Shown in pieces: positions 8,891 to 18,600 of a DNA stretch of 64,000 bases. Position 1 is the first letter of the stretch. Each line of letters opens with the position of its first letter. This DNA is from JACVRW01 sp963819635 (GTDB lineage: Bacteria > Actinomycetota > Thermoleophilia > Solirubrobacterales > Thermoleophilaceae). A program made the position numbers and the translations under genes. Location of the stretch: contig CAWFWX010000008.1 of the NCBI GenBank assembly GCA_963819635.1, forward strand, positions 186,001 to 250,000, in the 5' to 3' direction. A model generated the notes under the pieces. That model was not told the origin of the DNA and did no database searches. It worked only from the letters and a program-made list of their open reading frames with translations.

Positions 8891-9634
8891 CTAGCGCACC
8901 TGCTCCGTCGGGCGAACCAGCATCTCGTTGATCGCCATGTGTCGCGGTCGGGTCACGATGTAGAGGATCGCGTCGGCGATGTCCTCGGCCGCGAGACTCT
9001 GGTCGACCCCTGCCGGGAGCTGGTTGCGGACTTCCTCGCGGACGTGGGTGACGAGCTCGGTCTTGGTCGCGCCGGGCTCGATCAGCGACGAACGGACGTG
9101 GCGAGCCGTGACCTCCTGGCGCAAGGCCTCGCTGAAGGTCCCGACGCCGTGCTTGGTGAGCTGGTAGACGCCGCCGTCGGCTCCGACGCGTCGGCCCGCG
9201 ACCGAGCTCACGTTGACGAGGTCCGCGACCCGGCGCGGCCCGCTCTCGGCGGCCCGCAGGAGGTGCGGGAGCGCTGCGTGGGCGATGTAGAGCAGCCCCT
9301 GGAGATTGAGCTCGATCATCCGATCCCACTCCTCGATGGGGGCGTCGACGATCGGGCCGAGCAGCATCACGCCGGCGTTGTTGACCACGATGTCGAGCCG
9401 GCCGAGCTCCTCCGCGGTCCGCTCGACGGCGGCCAGCGCCTGCTCACGGTCGGTGACATCGGTCTCTATCGCCAGCCCACCGATCTCGGCTGCGAGCGCG
9501 TCAAGCCGCTCCTTGCGGCGCGCGGCAACGGCCACCGTCGCCCCCTGAACCGCGAGCGCACGCGCGGTCGCCTCGCCGATGCCGCTGCTCGCGCCCGTGA
9601 CGAGCGCGACCGTGTCCCGAAGTCCATTGCTCAT
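8891..9634 (-). CDS. SDR family NAD(P)-dependent oxidoreductase
   Basis: Classical short-chain dehydrogenase/reductase of 247 residues. The nucleotide motif is TGASSGIG at residues 14-21, the NNAG element is NNAGVM near residue 86, and the catalytic Ser and Tyr-x-x-x-Lys are in VSSVAG and YQLTK. The C-terminal RPRHMAINEMLVRPTEQ resembles the YdfG/serine 3-dehydrogenase-like cluster, so a small hydroxy-acid or 3-oxo substrate is possible; this is not certain. It converges with the SHOCT gene 12 bases away. A minus-strand TATACC lies 7 bases before the start codon without an SD sequence, suggesting a leaderless transcript. Confidence 0.9.
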   Translation of the reverse strand: MSNGLRDTVALVTGASSGIGEATARALAVQGATVAVAARRKERLDALAAEIGGLAIETDVTDREQALAAVERTAEELGRLDIVVNNAGVMLLGPIVDAPIEEWDRMIELNLQGLLYIAHAALPHLLRAAESGPRRVADLVNVSSVAGRRVGADGGVYQLTKHGVGTFSEALRQEVTARHVRSSLIEPGATKTELVTHVREEVRNQLPAGVDQSLAAEDIADAILYIVTRPRHMAINEMLVRPTEQVR

Positions 9635-9677
9635 GCCGCCAGGTATACCGACCGCGACGAGATGACCGTTTCAGGAA

Positions 9678-9750
9678 TGGCGAGGGCCAGAATCGAACTG
9701 GCGACACCACGATTTTCAGTCGTGTGCTCTACCAACTGAGCTACCTCGCC
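9678..9750 (-). tRNA. tRNA-Phe (GAA)
   Basis: Read on the minus strand, a 73-nt cloverleaf folds without mismatches. The acceptor stem is GGCGAGG with CCTCGCC, the D arm GCTC with GAGC, the anticodon stem CACGA with TCGTG around loop CTGAAAA, and the T arm GCCAG with CTGGC around TTCGATT. The discriminator is A. The loop gives anticodon GAA, phenylalanine. The 3' CCA is not encoded (TTC follows). It stands alone between the SDR and HPP genes. Confidence 0.97.
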
Positions 9751-9775
9751 GTGAAGGAGCAGACGATGGTATCGG

Positions 9776-10417
9776 CTACTTCGCGCCGGTCCAGAGCGGC
9801 GCCGGGACGCCCATTGCCCGGTTGAGACACCAGGCGGCCGCCGACAGGAGCAGCACTCCGGTGAGCAGGATCGCGCACTCCTCGACGGTCGTCAGCAGGC
9901 CGATCGAGACGATCACGGTGGTGGCTCCTGCCGGTGGGTGGGCGGCGCGGAGGAGACGGAGGATGCCACCGGTGAAGGCGAGTGAAAGGGCGACGCAGGC
10001 GACGCGGTCGGCGGCGAAGCCGGCTGCGATGGCCGACGGTTCGCCCACCAGCCCGAACACCTCGAGCCAGAAGAAGGCGACCAGCGTTCCCACCGTGTGC
10101 CCGATGATGGTGTTGCGGACGCTCGCGACCTCCGCCATCGGGGTCTCGAAGAAGAGGAAGGCGGTCGCGCCGAGCGACGGGAACACGAGCGGCTCGTCGA
10201 GCGCCCAGGCGAGCAGGCCCGAGAGACCGATCGTGAGCAGGCTGCCGATCGCCGTGTAGATCGCGTTGCCGCGGTTGCCCCACTTCTCGTAGAGCCACCT
10301 GTTGATGCCGGTGCGGCCGACGACCGGCGCGAGCGATCCGGTCCGCACCATCTGGCGGATGCCGGAGTCGGCGTACTCGGCGATCTGGTCTATTTCGCGC
10401 TGCTCGGCTCCGAACAC
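9776..10417 (-). CDS. HPP family membrane protein
   Basis: A 213-residue membrane protein of the HPP family, named for a His-Pro-Pro motif visible here as RAAHPPAGATTV near residue 160. Members include a nitrite transporter of plastids and cyanobacteria; the substrate here is unknown. About four to five helices are visible (LLTIGLSGLLAWAL, VFPSLGATAFLFF, NTIIGHTVGTLVAFFWL, ECAILLTGVLLLSAAAW) after a soluble N-terminus of about 50 residues. The start is GTG; minus-strand TACCAT lies 8 bases upstream and there is no SD sequence. Confidence 0.85.
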   Translation of the reverse strand: MFGAEQREIDQIAEYADSGIRQMVRTGSLAPVVGRTGINRWLYEKWGNRGNAIYTAIGSLLTIGLSGLLAWALDEPLVFPSLGATAFLFFETPMAEVASVRNTIIGHTVGTLVAFFWLEVFGLVGEPSAIAAGFAADRVACVALSLAFTGGILRLLRAAHPPAGATTVIVSIGLLTTVEECAILLTGVLLLSAAAWCLNRAMGVPAPLWTGAK

Positions 10418-10506
10418 GGCGCGCCATGGTAGTGAGGAAGGGCGCCGGCGCCACCCATTAGGCGAACGCCTACCGGCGCTTAACCGCGGGCGCGCACGCT
10501 GGCGCC

Positions 10507-11064
10507 ATGCACTCGATAAGCCGGTTTTCGATCAGCGTCGTCGTCGCTGCGCTCGCGGCCCTGCCGCTCGCGCAGCTCGCGGACGCGAAGCGCCCCGCCG
10601 CACCGCACGTCCCCAGCACCATTCGGGTGGGGGAGGGCTACACGCCCTTCCTCTCGGGGCACGCGGTCGGCGTTCAGATCTACTCGTGCAACGCGACCGC
10701 GGGCGGCCACGCCTGGGGGCTCGTCGCACCGCAGGCGAATCTGTACAACGACAAGGGCAAGCTCATCATGAAGCACTACGGCGGCCCGACCTGGGAGGCC
10801 AGGGACGGCAGCAAGGTGGTGGGCGCGCGCGTCGACCAGGCGATCGTCGACCCATCCGCCATTCCCTGGCTGCTCTTGCGCGCCGCCTCGACGAGCCCCG
10901 GCCCCGATGGGGACCGTCTCGTCAAGTCCGCGTACATCCAGCGCATCGCCACCACGGGTGGCCTGGCTCCGGCCGCGGCGAGCTGCAACGCCGGGACGGC
11001 CGGCGCGCAGGTCGAGGTCCCCTACACCGCTGACTACTACTTCTGGAAGGAGAAGGGTCGATGA
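10507..11064 (+). CDS. Secreted DUF3455 protein
   Basis: A 185-residue exported protein. A signal peptide (residues 1-27, ending ADA) precedes a DUF3455 domain with the expected landmarks: VQIYSCN, HAWGLVAPQANLYND, KHYGGPTWEARDGS, AIPWLLLRA, the IQRIATTGGLAPA block and the final VPYTADYYFWKE. The family function is unknown. Two cysteines (in VQIYSCN and AASCNAG) could form a disulfide. The last codons overlap the next gene by ATGA, so it is probably translated together with the RTX protein. Confidence 0.88.
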   Translation: MHSISRFSISVVVAALAALPLAQLADAKRPAAPHVPSTIRVGEGYTPFLSGHAVGVQIYSCNATAGGHAWGLVAPQANLYNDKGKLIMKHYGGPTWEARDGSKVVGARVDQAIVDPSAIPWLLLRAASTSPGPDGDRLVKSAYIQRIATTGGLAPAAASCNAGTAGAQVEVPYTADYYFWKEKGR

Positions 11065-12797
11065 GGAAGATCGCCGCAGGCGCTCTCGTCGTGGGCCTGA
11101 TCGGCCTCGGCGCCGGCCAGGCCGCGGCCGGCTACACGGCACAGGTACAGGGAGGCATTCTCCGGATCAATGGCGACTCGGCGAGCGACACGTTCGTGCT
11201 CGTCTCGAACGGTCCCAACGAACTGGTTCTCGACGTGGGTGGTGACAACACCATCGACCAGACCTTCGACCGCAACACGTTCACCGCGGTCGAGGTGCGC
11301 GCCGGAGCCGGCGACGACACGGTCCGCATGGTCGGCGACCTCGCCGACGAGGCCATCACCATCGACGGCGGCGGCGGTAACGACACGCTCGCCGGCGGGT
11401 TCGGAGACCAGACCCTGATCGGCGGATCCGGCGACGACGTCGTCGACGGGAACCTCGGCGCCGACGTCGCTCAGCTGGGCACCGGTGCGGACACGTTCGT
11501 CTGGGACCCGGGCGACGGCAGCGACACGGTCGAAGGCGGGGGCGGCAGCGACGCCCTCAACTTCCACGGCTCGAACATCGGAGAGATCATCGACATCACC
11601 GCGAACGCCGACCGGGTGCGTTTCCAGCGCAACATCGCGAGCATCTCGCTCGACCTGAACGACCTCGAGCGGGTCGGGTTCGCCGCCCTGGGCGGTGCCG
11701 ACACCGTGACGGTCGGCGATCTCGGCGGCACCGACGTCAAGACCGCCGACGTCGACCTGAACGCCACCGGCGGTGGCGACGACGGCGCGGAGGACACCGT
11801 GATCGCGCGCGGGACCGACGGCGCCGACACGATCCACACGAGCCTCGCCAACCCGCTCGTCGTGGCCGGTCTCGCCGCCCAGACGCGCGTGACCGGCGCT
11901 CAGCCGACCGACGTGGTCCGTGCCGCCGGCGCCGCCGGCGAGGACACCGCGATCTACGACGGCACGGCCGGGCCGGACACGATCCAGCTCGTGCCGTTCG
12001 GCGGTGACCACAGGGTCATGTCGGAGGGCATCGCGCCGTTCTCCACTGCGGAGGTCGAGGAGCTGCGCGTGCGCGGCAACGATGACGCGGACACGCTGGC
12101 GTTCATCACGGGCGCGCCGGCGCCGGCGCACGTGTCGCTCGAGGGCGGCAACGGCGGCGACGTGCTCCGAGGCGGTGGCGGCGCCGAGCTGCTCAGCGGA
12201 GGAGCCGGCGACGACGTGGTCGACGGCAACATCGGCGCGGACGTGGCGCAGCTGGGCACGGGCGCCGACACGTTCGTCTGGGATCCGGGCGACGGCAGCG
12301 ACACCGTCGATGGACAGGGCGGCAGGGACACCCTGGACTTCAACGCGAGCAACGCCGGCGAGAACATCGACATCTCGGCCAATGCGGACCATGCTCGGGT
12401 TCAGCGCAACATCGCCAGCATCGACATGGACCTGGTTGCGGTCGAGGAGCTCGGGTTCGACCTCTTCGGCGGCACCGACGCGCTTCAGGTCGGTGACCTG
12501 AGCGGCACCGGGGTCAAGGTCGCCGACGTGGACCTGAGCGCATCGATCGGCGGCGGCGACGGCGCCGCGGACACGGTGACGGTCAACGGGACCGAGAAGC
12601 GCGACCAGGTGATCCTGCGGCGCTCAGGCGCTCAGGCGATCGCCACCGGCGTGCCGGTCGAGACGCGGATCGGCGGAAGCGAGGCGGCCGCCGACACGCT
12701 GCGGATCAGCACCCTCGGCGGTGACGATCTCGTCGCGTTCGAGGACGCGCTCGACGACCTGATCAAGCCGGTGATCGACCTCGGGGCCGACGGATAA
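11061..12797 (+). CDS. Secreted RTX-type calcium-binding protein with internal duplication
   Basis: A 578-residue protein with a signal peptide (residues 1-20, ending AAAG) and many glycine/aspartate nonapeptides of the hemolysin type (GGGGNDTLAG, GGSGDDVVDG, GGNGGDVLRG), which in this family fold as calcium-filled beta-rolls. About 260 residues are duplicated: GNLGADVAQLGTGADTFVWD at about residue 125 recurs as GNIGADVAQLGTGADTFVWD about 259 residues later. The coding region ends soon after the second copy (VIDLGADG) without a further beta-roll, so it may be shortened compared with relatives. It is coupled to the DUF3455 gene and its last 35 bases overlap the opposite-strand propeller gene. 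Confidence 0.85.
   Translation: MRKIAAGALVVGLIGLGAGQAAAGYTAQVQGGILRINGDSASDTFVLVSNGPNELVLDVGGDNTIDQTFDRNTFTAVEVRAGAGDDTVRMVGDLADEAITIDGGGGNDTLAGGFGDQTLIGGSGDDVVDGNLGADVAQLGTGADTFVWDPGDGSDTVEGGGGSDALNFHGSNIGEIIDITANADRVRFQRNIASISLDLNDLERVGFAALGGADTVTVGDLGGTDVKTADVDLNATGGGDDGAEDTVIARGTDGADTIHTSLANPLVVAGLAAQTRVTGAQPTDVVRAAGAAGEDTAIYDGTAGPDTIQLVPFGGDHRVMSEGIAPFSTAEVEELRVRGNDDADTLAFITGAPAPAHVSLEGGNGGDVLRGGGGAELLSGGAGDDVVDGNIGADVAQLGTGADTFVWDPGDGSDTVDGQGGRDTLDFNASNAGENIDISANADHARVQRNIASIDMDLVAVEELGFDLFGGTDALQVGDLSGTGVKVADVDLSASIGGGDGAADTVTVNGTEKRDQVILRRSGAQAIATGVPVETRIGGSEAAADTLRISTLGGDDLVAFEDALDDLIKPVIDLGADG
11430..12600 (+). repeat. Two tandem ~777-bp coding repeats inside the RTX gene
   Basis: The stretch starting near 11430 (encoding DDVVDGNLGADVAQLGTG) and that starting near 12208 (DDVVDGNIGADVAQLGTG) remain alike through the FVWDPGDGSDTV, NIASI and VADVDL landmarks. 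The offset is about 777 bases (259 codons), keeping frame. Codon choices differ at third positions, so the duplication is not recent. Confidence 0.75.
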
Positions 12798-13770
12798 GGA
12801 GAACGAGCCCACCGAGCCCCGCGGCCGGCAGCAGCGCGAGCCACGGGAAGCCGCCGCCGTCATCCGCCGGCTGGGCACTCGCCCGGCGCGGCGGGGCGGC
12901 GGCGGGCTCGGGCGGGGTCGCCGCGGGCTCGCCGGGCTCGCGGACCGCGAACGTCCGCGTATTGACGATCGCCACGAGGCTGCCGGCGTTGTGCACGCGG
13001 AGCTGGCCACCGTCCTTGCTGAGGCTCATCTCGACCAGCGAGACGTCGTCCACGGGCGGGAGCATCTCGAGGTCGATGCACGCCGCGGTCCGCCCGACCG
13101 TGTCGAGCGCGTGGATGAACGACTCCTCGCCCCCGCTGTACAACGTGTAGGCCCAGCGGCCGTCGCGGCTCATCTCGCGGGTGAAGGGAAGTCCGCCCAT
13201 CTGCTCGTCGGGCTCGCGCGGGTCGACGACATCGCGCGTGGCGAGCTTGCCCGTGGTGGTATCGAGGGCGCGCACGCGGTAGTCGAGGACGTTCTGGCCC
13301 TCGTACTGGATGAGGTACGCCCAGCGGCCGTCAGGCGAGACAGCGTCGAGGGTGAAGAACCCGGGCAGCGTGATCGTGCGCCGGATCGTGAGTTCGCGCG
13401 CGTCGACCACGGCGAGCTGAGTCTCCGTGGGCGGGAAGCTGCTCTCCGGACGCGGCACAACCAGGACGCGACCGTCGGCGGACAGGCCGGTGTTCGCTCC
13501 GTCGAAGGTCGCCGGCGCGATCCGCCAGTGACCGTCGATCAGCCCCGAGCGCAGCACCTCGCGATCGCTGCGGCGGACCGCGACGACGAGCGTCTGCTCG
13601 CCGGACGCGCGACGCGTGATGAGGCGCTCGTCTCCGCCCGGCGCGACCACTCCGGCCCGCCCCGTCGCCGACGACGGCAGCGGCGGCCCGGCCGCCCCGG
13701 CGGACTGAACAGGCGCGCAGGCGGCGCAGAGCACGACGCCGATGACGAGACGTCGGGTGGCGGCGTTCAT
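12763..13770 (-). CDS. Surface-anchored beta-propeller-like protein
   Basis: A 335-residue protein with a signal peptide (residues 1-26, ending AGA) and a body of repeated propeller-like strands (LSADGRVLVVPRPE, VSPDGRWAYLIQYEGQN, SRDGRWAYTLYSGGEE). A Pro/Ala-rich linker (about residues 278-305) leads to a C-terminal hydrophobic helix (WLALLPAAGLGGLVLLI) and an arginine cluster, the layout of a wall-spanning, membrane-anchored surface protein. No LPXTG motif is present. Function is unknown; binding or sensing outside the cell is inference. Its last 35 bases overlap the end of the opposite RTX gene. Confidence 0.8.
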   Translation of the reverse strand: MNAATRRLVIGVVLCAACAPVQSAGAAGPPLPSSATGRAGVVAPGGDERLITRRASGEQTLVVAVRRSDREVLRSGLIDGHWRIAPATFDGANTGLSADGRVLVVPRPESSFPPTETQLAVVDARELTIRRTITLPGFFTLDAVSPDGRWAYLIQYEGQNVLDYRVRALDTTTGKLATRDVVDPREPDEQMGGLPFTREMSRDGRWAYTLYSGGEESFIHALDTVGRTAACIDLEMLPPVDDVSLVEMSLSKDGGQLRVHNAGSLVAIVNTRTFAVREPGEPAATPPEPAAAPPRRASAQPADDGGGFPWLALLPAAGLGGLVLLIRRPRGRSPA

Positions 13771-13806
13771 GTGGCTGTTACACCGCCCCCTCGACGGAGG
13801 TTCCTT

Positions 13807-13812
13807 TAGCTT
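13807..13812 (+). promoter_or_regulatory. Putative leaderless -10 (TAGCTT) for DUF2630 gene
   Basis: TAGCTT ends 6 bases before ATG 13819, placing a transcript start at or next to the A of the start codon. No SD sequence separates them. This supports 13819 rather than the in-frame ATG at 13831. No clear -35 is seen. Confidence 0.45.
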
Positions 13813-13818
13813 CTGGGA

Positions 13819-14088
13819 ATGGCCAACTCAATGAGTGACGAGCAGGTGCAGGCGCGTATCGAGAAGCTCGAGGAGGAGGAGCGCCGGCTGCGCCACGACG
13901 AGGGCGAGGCGCGCACTGCCGCGGGCGACCGGGTGGCCGCCGACGCCGAGCGTCTCGAGGTCGTCCGTGTCGAGCTGGACCGGCTCTGGGACTACCTCCG
14001 CCAGCGCCGGGCTCTGCGCGACGCCGGGAAGAACCCGGATTCCGCCGAGATGCGCGACGCCGGTACGGTCGAGCGCTACCTCGGCTGA
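13819..14088 (+). CDS. DUF2630 family protein
   Basis: An 89-residue helical protein of the actinobacterial DUF2630 family, function unknown. The pattern matches: an N-terminal helix with IEKLEEEERRLR, then the conserved VRVELDRLWDYLRQRRALRD, and the C-terminal GKNPDSAEMRDAGTVERYL. Strongly charged with no membrane segment, so it is cytoplasmic. A leaderless start at 13819 is preferred because a -10-like hexamer lies 6 bases upstream. Confidence 0.88.
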   Translation: MANSMSDEQVQARIEKLEEEERRLRHDEGEARTAAGDRVAADAERLEVVRVELDRLWDYLRQRRALRDAGKNPDSAEMRDAGTVERYLG

Positions 14089-14120
14089 CGCATCCCGGAT
14101 CAGGCCATGGCGGCGCCAGC

Positions 14121-14126
14121 TAGGCT
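14121..14126 (+). promoter_or_regulatory. Putative -10 (TAGGCT) for DUF3352 lipoprotein
   Basis: TAGGCT lies 10 bases before ATG 14137 with no SD sequence between them, so the leader would be only a few bases long. Confidence 0.35.
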
Positions 14127-14136
14127 GCGCGCCGCC

Positions 14137-15645
14137 ATGCGACGCCTTCTCGCCATCCAGCTCGCCGTCATCGGCCTCCTGATCGCCGGGTGCGGGGGCG
14201 GTGACGACTCGGGCAGCGCGCTCGACTCGGCGCTCGCATACCTGCCGAAGGACACGAGCTTCGCCGCCGCGGTCGACACCGACGCGGACGGCGACCAGTA
14301 CAAGGCGGTCAGCGCGCTGATCGACAAGTTCCCGTTCGGGGACCAGGTCAAGTCGGCGCTGCGCGGGCAGCTCGAGCAGCTCGGCGGGGGCATCAACTTC
14401 AACGACGACGTCAAGCCGATCCTCGGCAACCCCGCGGTGATCGGTGCAGGCGATGCCGAGGCAATCACCGGCGACTCGAACAACTTCGTGCTCGCAATGC
14501 AGGCGAAGGACCAGGGCGCGCTCGAGGACCTGATCGACAAGCAGAAGCCGCAGAAGGCCGGCGAGGTGTCGGGCGCGACCCTCTACCAGGACGGCGACAC
14601 GTTCTTCGCGGTGGAGGAAGACCGGATCGTCTTCGCGAACGACGAGGGCCAGCTGAAGAGCGCGCTCGAGCGCGCCGACGGCAACGACCACTTCGACGAG
14701 GACACCTTCAATGAGGCGCTCGACGGCCTTCCGGACAGCGCGCTGGCGCGCGTCTACACCGACGTCGAGGGACTTCTGAAGAGCGACCCGGGGTCGGTCG
14801 ACGCGCGCAAGGTCAAGTGGATCGCGGCGCTCCGCACGCTCGGGCTGACCGCGAGCGCCCGCGATGACGCGGTGGACATCGACTTCCGCCTCCGCACCGA
14901 GGGAGACCTCTCGGACGAGGACCTTCCGATCGCACCCGGCGACGAAGCGCCGCCGGTCATCAAGCGCGAGGGCGAGATCGGACTCGGCATTCGCGACCTC
15001 GCCCACATCGTGCGCTTCGCCGAGAACGCGGGCCAGGCGATCGACCCGGCGGGCTTCGGCGACTACGCGCGGGCCAAGAAGACGATCGACACACAGCTCG
15101 GTGTCAGCCTGGACGACGACCTCGTCGCGCAGATGAGCGGCAACGTGTCGGCCAGCCTCTCGATCGACGGCGGCTTCGGCGTGCGCGCCGAGCTGAAGGA
15201 CCCGGAGGCGTTCAAGCGGACGCTCGCCAAGGTGGCCGACGTGCTGCCGAGCTTCGCCGAGGGCGCCGGGTTCGGCACGGTCGCCCTCTCGAAGCCGAGG
15301 GCGGGCGAGGACTTCTACGCGCTGGCGCAGCCGGACGGCGACTCCGTGATCTTCGGCGTCGTGGACGACGTGCTCGTGGTCGCGAACAGCGCCCGGCGGG
15401 CGGGCGTGCTCGCCGGCGAGGAGCCGACCGACGTGGAGGGCGCGAACGGGTCCGTCGTCGTCGGCGCGGACGCGGAGCAGCTCGTGAACACCCTGCTCGG
15501 CGCGTTCGGCCCGGCGCTCGGCGTGCCCGACCTCGGCGGGCTCGGCACCGGCCTGCTCACCCGGCCGCTCGGCGACCTGAACGGCTACGTCAACGCGAGC
15601 ACGAACGAGCTGCGCGGCAAGCTCACGCTGAACGTCGAGGGCTAG
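14137..15645 (+). CDS. DUF3352 lipoprotein
   Basis: A 502-residue exported protein. The N-terminus is a lipoprotein signal (RRLLAIQLAVIGLLIAGC, with the lipidated Cys in LIAGC), followed by a Gly/Asp/Ser linker and a DUF3352 body starting SALAYLPKDTSFAAAVDTD. Features typical of the family are the early ALDSALAYLP, a central ALARVYTDVEGLL and a late FGVVDDVLVVANSARRA. The family is common in high-GC actinobacteria and has no known function. An upstream in-frame ATG at 14107 would add ten residues before the signal peptide and is less likely. It converges on the beta-helix gene, 22 bases away. Confidence 0.85.
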   Translation: MRRLLAIQLAVIGLLIAGCGGGDDSGSALDSALAYLPKDTSFAAAVDTDADGDQYKAVSALIDKFPFGDQVKSALRGQLEQLGGGINFNDDVKPILGNPAVIGAGDAEAITGDSNNFVLAMQAKDQGALEDLIDKQKPQKAGEVSGATLYQDGDTFFAVEEDRIVFANDEGQLKSALERADGNDHFDEDTFNEALDGLPDSALARVYTDVEGLLKSDPGSVDARKVKWIAALRTLGLTASARDDAVDIDFRLRTEGDLSDEDLPIAPGDEAPPVIKREGEIGLGIRDLAHIVRFAENAGQAIDPAGFGDYARAKKTIDTQLGVSLDDDLVAQMSGNVSASLSIDGGFGVRAELKDPEAFKRTLAKVADVLPSFAEGAGFGTVALSKPRAGEDFYALAQPDGDSVIFGVVDDVLVVANSARRAGVLAGEEPTDVEGANGSVVVGADAEQLVNTLLGAFGPALGVPDLGGLGTGLLTRPLGDLNGYVNASTNELRGKLTLNVEG

Positions 15646-15667
15646 CGGCTCTCGCGCGCCGGGGCGC

Positions 15668-18600
15668 CTAGCGCCGCGCGCGGGCGAGGTAGCTCTTCCC
15701 GGCCTTGACGACGACGTTCTTCTTGCGGCGGAAGTCGCGCACCACGACGGTCCCGCGCTGCACCTTCGTCAGCGTTCCGTCGCAGCGGTCGATCGTCTCC
15801 CAGCGGGTCCCGCGCACGGTCGCCGAGCTGTTGCGGCCGCTGGTGCGGAAGCGGCCGCGGGCGTTGGAGCGCAGGCGGCGGACGGTGCGGCTCTGCGCCG
15901 CGCCGGCGCGCTTGCCGCGGGCGGTGCGGCAGCGGCCGAAGTTGCCGCCCTTCAGCACCAGGTCGGTGAGCCCCCGGGCGCTCCGGCTCTTCGACTGGCG
16001 CACCTGGAAGATGGCGGACAGGAAGTCCCCGGTCTGGCGGTCGCCGGCGGCATTGGTGGCGCTCTGAAGGCGAACCGTGCCGCGCGTCGTGTCCAGGAAG
16101 GAACCCACCGGGATCTGCTGCGCCGCCGACAGCGGCACGAACGTGACGCCCTTCTGGCTCGCTCGCCCGGAGCGTCCCGCCTGAGCGGTCGCGGCCGAGC
16201 TCGGGATGCCGATCAGAACGGTCCCGGCGACCTCCTGCACGTTGATCGTCACGCCGGGCTTCGGGTCGGGGAGCTCCTCGACCGTCTCCGCCTGGACCTC
16301 GAACTCGAACACGCTGGGAGAGGGATCGGCGTTGCCTGCTCCGTCGACGGCGCGGACCGTGAGGGTGTGCTTTCCAACCGGAAGGTCGCCCGTCGTGAAG
16401 GGTGAGCTGCAGGGGGCGAAGGGACCGCCGTCGACGCTGCACTCGAACTGTGAGCCTGTCTCCGCGGCGGAGAAGACGAACGTCGGCGTGTTGTCGGTGG
16501 TCGGCTCGGTCGGTCCGGAGTCGATCGCGGTGTTCGGCGGCGCGGTGTCGACGCTGAATGCGCGCTGGGCCGGGGTCGCGTCCGCGTTCCCGAGCGCGTC
16601 CGTGGCGCGCACCGCGAACGTGTGCGCTCCGTCCGCGAGCGCGGCGGTGGTGTGGAGGGAGGTGCAGGCGCTGAACGCCGCGCCGTCGACGCTGCACTGG
16701 AAGGTCGAGCCCGGCTCGCTCGAGGAGAAGCCGAACGTCGGCGTCGAGTCGGCCGTCGGCGCCGGACGGGCCAGAGTCGATCGTGGTCTGGGGCGCGCCG
16801 GTGTCGACCGTGAAGCCCTGCTGGGCCGGCGTGGCGTCCACGTTGTCGGCGGCGTCGGTGGCGCGCACCGCGAACGTGTGGGGTCCGTCGGAGAGCGCCG
16901 CGGTCGTGTGTTCAGAGGTGCAGCCGGTGAAGGCCGCGCCATCGACGCTGCACTCGAACGTCGAGCCGGCCTCGTCGGAGGAGAAGCCGAACGTCGGAGT
17001 CGAGTCCGCCGTCGGGCCGGTCGGCCCCGAGTCGATCGTCGTCTCGGGCGGATCGGTGTCCCCGTTTCCGTCGGCCACCGAGAAGGCGGTCAGGAAGGAG
17101 CGGGTCTCCGACTTGCCGGCCGGCAGGTCGAAGTCCCAGCTGATGCCCATGCCGTTGTCAAACGGCTCCGACTCGATGCAGCAGAAGTTCGGATATCCGT
17201 CGCCGGGCGGGTTGAACACCTGCTCGAGGTCGCCCGCGAACCACTGGGCGCCGTCGCTCACTGGAACGAAGCCCTCGACCCGTCCGGGCGGCGCGTTGTT
17301 CTTGTTCACCGAACAGAAGATGCCGCCCGACGCGTCGTCGTGGTAGCCGAAGCCGTCGTCGTTGTCCTGAAGGAAGCAGTCGGCGGCGTGGAACAGGAGC
17401 GCCGAGACGTCCATGTCAGTGGGGTTCACCACCGTCACGTCCGAGCGGTAGAAGTCCTCGCCCTCAACGTAGGTGTCGGTACGCGTCACGTCGAGCGCGA
17501 ATTCGTCGCCTGGCTCGCCACCCTCGTTGATGAGGGCGAGGACGCGCGTGACCACCTTGAACGGGTCCCCAGGGGTTCCCTCGCCCGTGACCTCCGACTG
17601 CTCGATCGGCAGGTTGGAGGCACCGACTCCATTCGCTCGGAGGAAGGTGGCGCAGTCGCCGATGCGACCGCCGGCGAAGGCATTCAGCTCGTCCCCGGTG
17701 CGGTGGACCTGACAGCGGAGGTCGCCGCCGAGCCAGATTCTGTCGAGCGGCCCCGCGGACGAGATCTCCGCGGGCTGTGACTCGAGCTCGAAGGCTCCCT
17801 TGTCGCACGCCGGGCCCTGCGGCCGCGGCACGCGGCGCTGGTCCACTCCGGGGCACTCGCCGCCGATCGTGTCGATCGCCGGGCTGTCCGGCAGGAGGGC
17901 ATGAGTCAAGGTCGGCCCACCGTTCTCGTCGAGATCGCCCAGCAGCGGGTCGGAGTTCTGATCGTCTCCGGTCCCGGTGAAGCCGCAGTCCGCCTGGTCC
18001 TCGAGGTTGAACCCGACCGAGTTGATGCTCGACCCGGGGTCCGCGGAGCAGTTCTGGTTGTCCGGCGAGACCGACGTGTTCTTGGCGATGATCGAGCTGT
18101 CGACCGACGCGGTTCCGCTCCCGATCGCCAGCCCGCCCCCGAAGCCGCGGTCGCCGGAGTCGTTGAACGCGATCGTGCTGGTGGAGATGAAGACGGCGTT
18201 CTCCGGGTTGTTGTAGCTCGTCACGCCGCCGCCCAGCCGCGCCTGGTTGCCGCTGATCGTCGAGTTCTGGATGAAAAGCGTGGCGGGATTCTCGGTCCCG
18301 AAGTTGAGGATGGCGCCCGCGTCACCGCCGCCGTTCAGCGCGGTGTTGCCGTAGACCGTGCTCCTGCTCAGGATCAGCGTCCCGCCCGTGTTCGCGATCC
18401 CGCCGGCGGAGTAGGCGCTGCCGGCAGTGATCTCGCTGTCCTCGATGCGCAATGTGCCCGCGCTCCGGATGTTGCCGCCGAAGAAGCCGTTGCTCGGATT
18501 GGCCTCGCCCTGGTGGACGGTGATATTCCTGAGCGTCAGGTCGGCGCCCGCCTGGACGTCGAACACGCGGTCGCCGCTACCTGCGTTCAGCGGAACCTCC

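Noticed and set aside
10459..10472. TAGGCGAACGCCTA palindrome before the DUF3455 gene
   Set aside because: Six-base arms in a GC-rich region are expected by chance, and it is not placed against a clear promoter.
11061..12797. Tandem DNA repeats as a CRISPR array
   Set aside because: The repeats are coding, in frame, 777 bases apart and encode RTX units; there are no short direct repeats with unique spacers anywhere in the window.
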